Source: Azoarcus sp. DD4 (GTDB taxonomy: Bacteria > Pseudomonadota > Gammaproteobacteria > Burkholderiales > Rhodocyclaceae). Taken from it: 64,000 nt of DNA. The notes under the pieces are model-generated. The model did not search any database, had not been told where the DNA came from, and saw nothing but the letters and a program-made list of their open reading frames with translations. The stretch is from the NCBI RefSeq assembly GCF_006496635.1, contig NZ_CP022958.1:3348001-3412000 (forward strand). Reading direction: 5' to 3'. How positions within the stretch are numbered: the first letter of the stretch is position 1; the number at the start of each line of letters is the position of its first letter. Shown piece after piece: positions 57,639-64,000 of this stretch. The position numbers and the translations under genes were made by a program.

Positions 57639-58544
57639 ATGACGACATGCAACTTTCCGCCGGCGGACGCAGGCATTCCCGCGCTGCGCGCCGCCCCGCC
57701 GCGCAGCGGCCTGGGCCTCAAGCCCGAGCACTTTCGCACCATCCTCGACACCCTGCCCGAACTCGGCTTTTTCGAGATCCACGCCGAGAATTACATGGTG
57801 GACGGCGGGCCTTTCCATCACTACCTGACGCGGATCCGCAGCCGCTACCCCTTGTCCATCCACGGCGTCGGACTGTCCATCGGCGGCCAGGATGCGCTCG
57901 ACGAGGATCACCTGGACAGGCTCGCTGCGCTGGTCGCGCGCTACGAGCCCCTGCTGTTCTCCGAACACCTCGCCTGGTCCAGCCACGGCGAGGTCTTTCT
58001 CAACGACCTGCTGCCGGCCCCTTACGATGCCGCCAGCCTGCAGCGCGTCTGCGATCACATCGACCGCGTGCACGAACGCCTGCGCCGCCGCATGCTGCTG
58101 GAAAATCCGGCGACCTATGTCGAATTCGCCGCCTCCACGATGACGGAAGGCGAATTCATCAGCGAGGTCGTCAGGCGTACCGGCTGCGGGCTGCTGCTCG
58201 ACGTGAACAACGCCTACGTATCGTGCATCAACCACGGCCGCGATCCGGCGACCTTCATCGACACCTTGCCGCTGGCCGCGACGGCGCAGATCCACCTTGC
58301 CGGATTCGACCGCGATGCCGATGCGGCTGCCGCCGGCGAGGTGCTGCTGATCGACAGCCACGGCGCGCCGGTCGCCCAGGCGGTGTGGGCGCTGTACCGT
58401 TCGGCCCTGCATCGCACCGGGGCGGTCCCGACGCTGATCGAGCGCGACCACGACATCCCCGCATTCCCCGTCCTGCTCGCCGAAGCACGGCGGGCCGAAA
58501 CACTGCTGCAGGCGGTCGGCGCCGAGCGCGCGGAGTACGCATGA
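57639..58544 (+). CDS. bufB: MNIO-family bufferin maturase (DUF692)
   Basis: A 301-residue multinuclear non-heme iron-dependent oxidase (DUF692) with a TIM-barrel-like fold. Metal-ligand segments are visible: [67 protein letters not shown] and IHLAGFDRD. It modifies cysteines of the BufA precursor together with the partner protein encoded next. The start at 57639 follows ACGGAG by eight bases. Its stop overlaps the start of the next gene (ATGA). Confidence 0.92.
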   Translation: MTTCNFPPADAGIPALRAAPPRSGLGLKPEHFRTILDTLPELGFFEIHAENYMVDGGPFHHYLTRIRSRYPLSIHGVGLSIGGQDALDEDHLDRLAALVARYEPLLFSEHLAWSSHGEVFLNDLLPAPYDAASLQRVCDHIDRVHERLRRRMLLENPATYVEFAASTMTEGEFISEVVRRTGCGLLLDVNNAYVSCINHGRDPATFIDTLPLAATAQIHLAGFDRDADAAAAGEVLLIDSHGAPVAQAVWALYRSALHRTGAVPTLIERDHDIPAFPVLLAEARRAETLLQAVGAERAEYA

Positions 58545-59317
58545 TGAATCCGCTGGACGACGTCGCCGCCGCCCTGCTCGACCCCGGCCGGCCCTGCCCC
58601 GATGGACTGACGGTCTGGAACGGTTCCGATCCGGCACGACGCTTCCGGGTGTATCGCAACAACGTCGCCATCTCGCTGATCGATGCCCTGGCCGATAGCT
58701 TCCCGGTGACGCAGGAACTTGTCGGCGAGGAATTCTTCCGTGCCATGGCGCGCATCTACGCCTATGCCCATCCGCCGCGATCGCCCGTCCTGGCCTTCTA
58801 CGGCGCCGGCTTTGCCGATTTCATCGACGGCTTTCCGCCCGCCGCCGGACTGCCCTACCTGGCCGATGTCGCCCGACTCGAATATTTACGGGTGCTCGCC
58901 TGCCACGCCGCCGACGCGCAGCCGCTGGGCGCCGCCGAGCTGGCCGCCGCACTGGCCGACGAAGCGGCGCTGCCGGCGCTGGGCCTGCGCTTGCATCCCT
59001 CACTGCACGTGCTGGCCTCGGCTTCGGCCGTGGTCTCCCTGTGGGCCGCCCACCAGGGCCTGCTCGAACTGTCGGCGGTGGCGCCCGACACCGCGGAAAC
59101 GGCGCTGATCCTGCGTAACGGAATCGATGTCGAAGTCATGCGCATCGCGCCGGCGGCGGCCAGTTTCATCGCAGTGCTGCAGGCCGGCGGCCCGCTCGGC
59201 GAGGCGGCAACAGCGGCGACGGCAGCCGACACCGGCTTCGACCTGGCAGGCGTTCTCGGCCTGCTGCTGCAGAAATCCGCCATCACGGCGCTGACACCCA
59301 CGAGGAGACAGCCATGA
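58541..59317 (+). CDS. bufC: BufC-type partner protein (DUF2063 / HvfC-like)
   Basis: A 258-residue protein with the DUF2063-type N-terminal domain ([78 protein letters not shown]) and a C-terminal part likely to bind the precursor peptide. In bufferin operons this protein presents the BufA precursor to the MNIO enzyme. It starts inside the bufB stop and overlaps the DoxX gene by four bases, so the three are translated together. Confidence 0.88.
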   Translation: MMNPLDDVAAALLDPGRPCPDGLTVWNGSDPARRFRVYRNNVAISLIDALADSFPVTQELVGEEFFRAMARIYAYAHPPRSPVLAFYGAGFADFIDGFPPAAGLPYLADVARLEYLRVLACHAADAQPLGAAELAAALADEAALPALGLRLHPSLHVLASASAVVSLWAAHQGLLELSAVAPDTAETALILRNGIDVEVMRIAPAAASFIAVLQAGGPLGEAATAATAADTGFDLAGVLGLLLQKSAITALTPTRRQP

Positions 59318-59838
59318 ACACGCCCGCCCCAGGCAGCCATGCCGCGCCGGCATCGCCCATCGCCGGACTGATACTCGGCGGCATCGCGCTGCTGTCGCGC
59401 ATTCCGGATACGCTGATCGCACTGCTGGGGCGCTTCTCCGTCGCCGCGATCTTCTGGAAATCGGGCCAGACGAAGATCGAGGGCTTCGTGCTCGACATCG
59501 TCTCCGGCGAGGCCGGGTTCGGCTGGCCGAGGCTGTCGGATTCGGCCATCGAACTGTTCCGCAGCGAATATCGCCTGCCGCTGCTGCCGCCCGAACTCGC
59601 CGCGCCGATGGCGGCCGTCGCCGAGCATGTGTTCCCCGCCCTCATCCTGCTCGGGCTGGCGACGCGCTTCTCCGCGCTGGCGCTGCTGGTGATGACCCTG
59701 ACCATCCAGCTCTTCGTCTATCCGGACGCCTACCCGACCCACGGCGTGTGGGCGACGGTGCTGCTGGTGCTGATCGCCCGCGGCCCCGGTGCGATCTCGC
59801 TCGACCACTGGCTGGCCCGGCGCTACGCCCCGCGCTGA
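59314..59838 (+). CDS. DoxX-family membrane protein of the bufferin operon
   Basis: A 174-residue DoxX/DoxD-type membrane protein: an N-terminal helix (SPIAGLILGGIALLSRIPDTLIALLGRFSVAAIFWKSGQTKIEGF) and three further helices (PMAAVAEHVFPALILLGLATRFSALALLVMTLTIQLFVY, ATVLLVLIARGPGAI). DoxX proteins commonly end buf operons, where they are thought to help export or membrane redox handling; the exact role is unknown. It overlaps bufC by four bases. Confidence 0.9.
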   Translation: MNTPAPGSHAAPASPIAGLILGGIALLSRIPDTLIALLGRFSVAAIFWKSGQTKIEGFVLDIVSGEAGFGWPRLSDSAIELFRSEYRLPLLPPELAAPMAAVAEHVFPALILLGLATRFSALALLVMTLTIQLFVYPDAYPTHGVWATVLLVLIARGPGAISLDHWLARRYAPR

Positions 59839-59984
59839 CCGGCCCGCAGTTCCCGCTGGACGTCGATGGATGCAAACACTGGCTTTCTTCAGATAACAGT
59901 AAGTTCCATCTATCGCCGTTTATCGTAACAATCGATCTTGCGATGATGCTGTCACACCAATACATCACTGCAAGAGGTCACACC

Positions 59985-60623
59985 ATGAAGATCGTCATCA
60001 TCGGCGCCAGCGGCTATGTCGGTTCCGCCCTGCTCGCAGAAGCGCTGGCCCGCGGCCACCAGGTCACCGCCCTGGTCGGCCACCCGGAAAAGCTCGCCGC
60101 CAACCCCAATCTCGCCGCGCTGAAGACCGACGTGCTCGACACCGCCACCCTGGTCACCCAGTTGCGCGGCCACGAGGCGGTGATCAGCGCCTTCAGCGGC
60201 CACGCCCAGACCGAGGTCTACAACTACTACGTGCAGGGCATCCGCTCCATCATCGATGCCACCAAGGAAGCCGCCGTGCCGCGCCTGCTGGTGGTGGGCG
60301 GCGCCGCCAGCCTGGAAGTGGCCCCCGGCGTGCAGCTGCTCGACACCCCGGAATTCCCGGCGCAATGGAAGGAAACCGCCGCCGGCGCGCGCGAGGCGCT
60401 CAACATCCTGCGCACCGAGACCCATCTCGACTGGAGCTTCCTCAGCCCCTCGGCCTACCTGGAACCCGGCGAGCGCACCGGCAAGTTCCGCCTCGGCGGC
60501 GACCAGCTGCTGGTCGATGCCGCCGGAAAGAGCCACATCTCGCTGCAGGACTACGCCGTGGCGATGATCGATGAGCTGGAAAAGCCGGCGCACAGCCGCA
60601 AGCGCTTCACCGTCGGTTACTGA
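59985..60623 (+). CDS. NAD(P)-binding oxidoreductase (NmrA/SDR-like, YwnB type)
   Basis: A 212-residue atypical SDR. The nucleotide motif is at the N-terminus (MKIVIIGASGYVGSALLAEAL). LKTDVLDTATL, HEAVISAFSG and RLLVVGGAASLEVAPG follow, and the C-terminal segment ends in KRFTVGY. No SDR YxxxK triad is apparent, as in NmrA/HSCARG-like redox sensors and quinone reductases. Its upstream region (59839-59984) is AT-rich and probably holds its own promoter. A hairpin follows the stop. Confidence 0.9.
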   Translation: MKIVIIGASGYVGSALLAEALARGHQVTALVGHPEKLAANPNLAALKTDVLDTATLVTQLRGHEAVISAFSGHAQTEVYNYYVQGIRSIIDATKEAAVPRLLVVGGAASLEVAPGVQLLDTPEFPAQWKETAAGAREALNILRTETHLDWSFLSPSAYLEPGERTGKFRLGGDQLLVDAAGKSHISLQDYAVAMIDELEKPAHSRKRFTVGY

Positions 60624-60668
60624 ACCTCACCCGCGGCGCGCCAGGCGCCGCCGGCACTTCGAGCTTTC

Positions 60669-60690
60669 GCGCCCGCCTTCCGGCGGGCGC
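60669..60690 (+). terminator. GC-rich hairpin after the NmrA-like gene
   Basis: GCGCCCGCC (60669-60677), a TTCC loop and GGCGGGCGC (60682-60690) form a perfect 9-base stem followed by ATTCGTTT, which fits an intrinsic terminator 45 bases after the stop. Confidence 0.65.
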
Positions 60691-60730
60691 ATTCGTTTAC
60701 GACTGTCCAGCGGGCGATGGCGGAGCAGTC

Positions 60731-60800
60731 TGTATACATCATGATGAAAATTTTGCGTTTACATCTCAATTTTCCTGTTTTACGATCATAGTTGTATACA
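60731..60800. promoter_or_regulatory. Two TGTATACA palindromes upstream of the GntR gene
   Basis: The perfect octamer palindrome TGTATACA occurs at 60731-60738 and 60793-60800, 62 bases apart, in an AT-rich stretch before the FadR/FCD-type GntR gene. GntR-FCD regulators bind short palindromes of this kind (T-G-T-A-n-A-C-A pattern), so these are likely operators for autoregulation and control of the TRAP-van genes. Confidence 0.6.
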
Positions 60801-60891
60801 CACAGCAGATCCCCCACCCTCTGCGCGTTTCGCGCATGCGGCAACAGGGGGCAAACCGGGCCGCCTTCGGGCGCCTCGCCGAGGAGACACC

Positions 60892-61647
60892 ATGCATACC
60901 CCCGCTACCGACACCCACGACGGTTCGGCCTCGCAAACGGTCCGGGCGCAACTGCGCCTGCGCGAAATGATCCTCGACGGCGAACTCCCCGCCGGCGAGC
61001 GCGTTTCCGAACCAGTGGTCGCCGAAATCACCGGCATCTCGCGCACACCGATCCGCGCCGCGCTGGTCCGCCTGCAGGAAGAAGGCCTGCTCGAGCCCAT
61101 TCCTTCCGGCGGCTTCCGCGTGCGCGCCTTCTCGGTGGACGAGATCCGCGACGCCATCGAGATCCGCGGCACGCTCGAAGGGCTGGCCGCCCGCCTCGCC
61201 GCCGAGCGCGGCGTGCCCGATGGCGAACTGCGGGCGATGTCGGACTGCGTTGCGCGCATCGACGACGTGCTCGATGCCGGCGATCTCGACGAGGCGCGCT
61301 TCGAGCGTTACGTCGATGCCAACGCCCGCTTCCACGAACTGCTGGCCGGCGCCTGTCGCAGCGAGGTGGTGCAGCGCCAGGTAGCGCGCGGCAATGCCCT
61401 GCCCTTCGCCTCGCCCAACGGCTTCATCCGCGTCCAGGCCGCCGCGCCCGATGCGCTGCGCACCCTGCTGATCGCCAATGCCCAGCATCGCGCCGTCATC
61501 GAGGCCATCGCCGGCCGCGAAGGCGCGCGCGCCGAAGCGCTGATGCGCGAGCACGCCCGCATCGCCCACCGCAACCTGCAGGCCTCGCTGGCCAATCCGC
61601 GCGTCATGGACCTGATTCCCGGCGGTCGCCTGATCCGCCAAGGTTAA
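60892..61647 (+). CDS. GntR-family regulator, FadR/FCD subgroup (VanR-like)
   Basis: A 251-residue GntR regulator. The winged helix is at residues 15-75 (QTVRAQLRLREMILDGELPAGERVSEPVVAEITGISRTPIRAALVRLQEEGLLE). The FCD effector domain follows (RDAIEIRGTLEGLAARLAAERG, FERYVDANARFHELLAGACRSEVVQ) with metal-site-like His/Asp residues. VanR-type regulators of vanillate demethylase are of this class, and the next genes are a TRAP receptor and vanAB, so vanillate or a related methoxy-aromatic acid is the likely inducer. GAGGAG precedes the ATG. Confidence 0.9.
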   Translation: MHTPATDTHDGSASQTVRAQLRLREMILDGELPAGERVSEPVVAEITGISRTPIRAALVRLQEEGLLEPIPSGGFRVRAFSVDEIRDAIEIRGTLEGLAARLAAERGVPDGELRAMSDCVARIDDVLDAGDLDEARFERYVDANARFHELLAGACRSEVVQRQVARGNALPFASPNGFIRVQAAAPDALRTLLIANAQHRAVIEAIAGREGARAEALMREHARIAHRNLQASLANPRVMDLIPGGRLIRQG

Positions 61648-61704
61648 CGCCCTGCCGGCGGCGCAAAGCCGGTCCCCATCCAGAGAGAACAGAGGAGACA
61701 TCCC

Positions 61705-62721
61705 ATGCAACCGTCCCGCGCATTGCTCGCGGCGCTGGCGTTCGCCGCCGGCCCGGCCTTCGCCCAGCAGGAGCCGGTCGTGCTCAAGCTGGCGCACTCG
61801 CTGCCGCCGACTGCCGCCGCCCACACCCGCTTCATCGTGCCCTGGTGCGAGCGCATCGAGGCGGAATCGGCCGGCCGCATGAAATGCCAGATCTACCCGG
61901 CGATGTCACTCGGTGGCGCCCCGGCCCAGCTGCTGCAGCAGGCGCGCGACGGCGTGGCCGACATCACGTGGACGCTGCCGGGCTGGACGCCGGGCCGCTT
62001 CCCGCTGTCCGAGGTATTCGAGCTGCCCTTCTTCACCTCCGGCCGCGAAGCCTCGTCGCGCGCGCTGTGGGACTTCGTCGAGAAGAACGCGATGAGCGAG
62101 TTCGCCGGCGTCAAGCCGATCGCCACCTGGGTGACCGGCCCCTACGTCTTCCACTTCCGCGACAAGCCGGTGAAGTCGCTCGACGATCTCAAGGGCCTCA
62201 AGGTGCGCGCGCCGTCCCGCCTGGGCAACAAGATGCTGGCCGCGCTCGGCGTCACCCCGGTCGGCATGCCGGTGCCGCAGATGCCCGAAAGCCTGTCCAA
62301 GGGCGTCATCAACGGCGCGCTGGTGCCGTGGGAAGTGGTGCCGCCGACCAAGACGCACGAACTCACCCGCTTCCACGTCGAGGCCGACGGCCCGCGCACG
62401 ATGCTGTCGTCCACGATGATCTTCGTGATGAACCAGAAGCGCTACGACAGCCTGCCGGCCGACCTGAAGAAGGTGATCGACGCCAACAGCGGCCGCGAGA
62501 CCTCGGCCTGGATCTCCGCCGCGTTCACGCCCGCCGACGCCGCCGCGCGCGAGATGACGGTGGCGCGCGGCAACACCGTCTATGCGCTCGCCCCGGACGA
62601 GATGAAGAAGTGGGAAGCCGCTACCCGCCCGGTCACCGAAGAGTGGATCAAGGAAGTGGCCGACGGCCAGCGGCTCTACACCGAGGCCCGCAACCTGGTC
62701 GGCAAATACACCAAGGACTGA
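61705..62721 (+). CDS. TRAP transporter substrate-binding protein (DctP family)
   Basis: A 338-residue periplasmic receptor with a signal peptide (ALLAALAFAAGPAFAQQ). It is homologous throughout to the receptor at 3441-4478 (LPPTAAAHTRFIVPWCERIEAES, KCQIYPAMSLGGAP, SLSKGVINGALVPWEVVPPTKTHE). No TRAP membrane subunits are seen in the window. It lies between a VanR-like regulator and vanA, so an aromatic acid such as vanillate is the expected ligand. The two receptors may share one permease encoded elsewhere. Confidence 0.92.
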   Translation: MQPSRALLAALAFAAGPAFAQQEPVVLKLAHSLPPTAAAHTRFIVPWCERIEAESAGRMKCQIYPAMSLGGAPAQLLQQARDGVADITWTLPGWTPGRFPLSEVFELPFFTSGREASSRALWDFVEKNAMSEFAGVKPIATWVTGPYVFHFRDKPVKSLDDLKGLKVRAPSRLGNKMLAALGVTPVGMPVPQMPESLSKGVINGALVPWEVVPPTKTHELTRFHVEADGPRTMLSSTMIFVMNQKRYDSLPADLKKVIDANSGRETSAWISAAFTPADAAAREMTVARGNTVYALAPDEMKKWEAATRPVTEEWIKEVADGQRLYTEARNLVGKYTKD

Positions 62722-62756
62722 CACGCGCACCCGCGCACGAGGAGGAGAGACCCGAC

Positions 62757-63809
62757 ATGTTCCCGAAAAACGCCTGGTACGTCGCCTGCACCCCCGACGA
62801 AATCGACGACAAGCCGCTCGGCCGCAGGATATGCGGCGAGCCCATCGTGTTCTACCGCGGCGAAGCCGGCCGCGTGGCCGCGGTGGAAGACTGGTGCCCG
62901 CACCGCGGCGCACCGCTGTCGCTCGGCCGCGTGGTGGAAGGCCGGCTGGTGTGCGGCTACCACGGCCTGGAGATGGGCTGCGACGGCAAGACCGTGGCCA
63001 TGCCCGGCCAGCGCGTGCGCGGTTTTCCGCCGGTGCGCAGCTACCCGGTGGTGGAACGCCACGGTTTCGTCTGGGTGTGGCCAGGCGACGCCGAGCTGGC
63101 CGACCCCGCCGGCATCCACCAGCCCTTCTGGGCGGACAACCCGGCCTGGGCCTATGGCGGCGGCCTTTATCACATCCGCTGCGACTACCGGCTGATGATA
63201 GACAACCTGATGGACCTCACCCACGAGACCTACGTCCATTCCACCAGCATCGGCCAGAAGGAGATCGACGAGACGCCCTGCAACACCCGCAGCGAGGGCG
63301 ACACGGTGATCACCAGCCGCTTCATGAACGGCATCATCCCGCCGCCGTTCTGGCAGGCGGCGCTGCGCGCCAACGGCCTGCCCGACGATCAGCCGGTGGA
63401 CCGCTGGCAGATCTGCCGCTTCACCCCGCCCAGCCACGTCATGATCGAGGTCGGCGTGGCACTCGCGGGCAAGGGCGGCTACGACGCACCGGCGGAATTC
63501 AAGGCGTCGAGCATCGTGGTGGACTACATCACGCCGGAGAGCGAGACCTCGATCTGGTACTTCTGGGGCATGGCGCGCAACTTCCGGCCGGACGATGCCG
63601 AACTCACCGCCACCATCCGCGAAGGCCAGGGCAGGATCTTCGCCGAAGACCTGGAAATGCTCGAGCGCCAGCAGGCCAATCTGCTGCAATGGCCGGAACG
63701 CGGCCTGCTCAAGCTCAACATCGACGCCGGCGGCGTCCAGGCGCGGCGCGTCATCGACCGGCATATCGCCGCCGAACGCGCCGGCAGCCCGGCCACCGCC
63801 CTCGCCTGA
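62757..63809 (+). CDS. vanA: Rieske non-heme iron oxygenase, vanillate O-demethylase oxygenase subunit
   Basis: A 350-residue oxygenase. The Rieske centre is CPHRG (C47, H49) and CGYHG (C66, H69). The mononuclear iron site is in NLMDLTHETYVH (Asp-x2-His-x4-His pattern). The start MFPKNAWYVACTPDEIDDKPLGRRI is typical of VanA. It demethylates vanillate to protocatechuate plus formaldehyde, using electrons from VanB, whose gene follows 61 bases later. Related Rieske demethylases act on other methoxybenzoates, so the exact substrate is inferred from family and operon. Confidence 0.9.
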   Translation: MFPKNAWYVACTPDEIDDKPLGRRICGEPIVFYRGEAGRVAAVEDWCPHRGAPLSLGRVVEGRLVCGYHGLEMGCDGKTVAMPGQRVRGFPPVRSYPVVERHGFVWVWPGDAELADPAGIHQPFWADNPAWAYGGGLYHIRCDYRLMIDNLMDLTHETYVHSTSIGQKEIDETPCNTRSEGDTVITSRFMNGIIPPPFWQAALRANGLPDDQPVDRWQICRFTPPSHVMIEVGVALAGKGGYDAPAEFKASSIVVDYITPESETSIWYFWGMARNFRPDDAELTATIREGQGRIFAEDLEMLERQQANLLQWPERGLLKLNIDAGGVQARRVIDRHIAAERAGSPATALA

Positions 63810-63870
63810 CCCGGCAACCGTAACGGAGAACCGGCCCGCGGTACCCCTGCCGCGGCCGGCAAACACGACC

Positions 63871-64000
63871 ATGAATCCAGCCACCCTCAGCGTCCGCGTC
63901 GCCCGCAAGGCAATGGAGGCGACCGACATCGCCACCTTCGAACTGGTCGAGGCGAGCGGCGCACCGCTCCCGCCCTTCGCCGCCGGCGCCCATATCGACG
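63871..64000 (+). CDS. vanB: Vanillate demethylase reductase subunit, start only (cut by window end)
   Basis: The first 43 codons of a ferredoxin-reductase-type protein (MNPATLSVRVARKAMEATDI, then FELVEASGAPLPPFAAGAHID) match the N-terminus of VanB/phthalate-dioxygenase-reductase family proteins, where FxAGAHID begins the flavin-binding domain. It runs off the right edge. Directly following vanA, it should supply electrons from NAD(P)H to the oxygenase. Confidence 0.8.
   Translation, partial: MNPATLSVRVARKAMEATDIATFELVEASGAPLPPFAAGAHID

Overview
The window is GC-rich, densely packed DNA from a metabolically versatile bacterium. LysR regulators, TRAP solute receptors, a vanillate-type Rieske demethylase, a mandelate-like pathway, a Cio-type oxidase and a Nit1C cluster together suggest a betaproteobacterium, plausibly of the Rhodocyclales/Burkholderiales. 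This is inferred from gene content only; there is no rRNA, tRNA or CRISPR array to test it.

Left part (1-8843, all minus strand). The truncated start of a Cache-domain membrane sensor is followed by an apparent catabolic operon. Reading 5'->3' on the minus strand it runs: LysR regulator, ThDP-dependent 2-oxoacid decarboxylase-like enzyme, aldehyde dehydrogenase, TRAP solute receptor, ketopantoate-reductase-like protein, FMN 2-hydroxyacid dehydrogenase. The enzymes form a mandelate-like route: hydroxyacid -> oxoacid -> aldehyde -> acid.

Cyanide-related block (9067-26079, mostly plus strand). ccoG, a siroheme nitrite/sulfite reductase, a DUF934 protein and a cyanide-insensitive-type bd oxidase (cioA, cioB, DUF2474 small subunit) are followed by a DUF3334 gene on the other strand. 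Then come a MocR-type regulator and a complete Nit1C cluster (nitrilase, radical SAM, acetyltransferase, AIR-synthase-like, glycosyltransferase, two nitrogen-starvation-type small proteins, flavoprotein, LnmK-like protein). Repeats of TGCATACAAT lie in front of both mocR and Nit1C. Cyanide-resistant respiration next to Nit1C is the expected gene set for growth with cyanide as nitrogen source.

Middle part (26092-32515). A TetR/HPP divergent pair with three evenly spaced operators, a TonB-dependent receptor, a LysR regulator and hflX.

AT-richer island (32694-42473). One very large gene encodes a PD-(D/E)XK nuclease, a STAND-type P-loop NTPase and a long C-terminal region. An IS3-family element splits it, and that element is itself split by an IS66 element. 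Both insertions have exact target duplications, and removing them in silico restores an uninterrupted frame of 1560 codons. The architecture resembles Avs-like antiphage STAND proteins. A PLD-like gene lies upstream on the same strand.

Right part (42855-64000). Aspartase, a dicarboxylate/aspartate symporter and a tandem Asp/Glu racemase look like a D/L-aspartate utilisation operon. Next come LysR/OYE and LysR/MBL genes, an AT-richer GT2 glycosyltransferase/UDP-sugar decarboxylase pair, a Cache-PAS-GGDEF-EAL protein with a degenerate GGDEF, and a KTSC protein. A bufferin-type copper operon (bufA1-bufB-bufC-doxX) and an NmrA-like reductase follow. The window ends in a vanillate-type operon (GntR, TRAP receptor, vanA, start of vanB).
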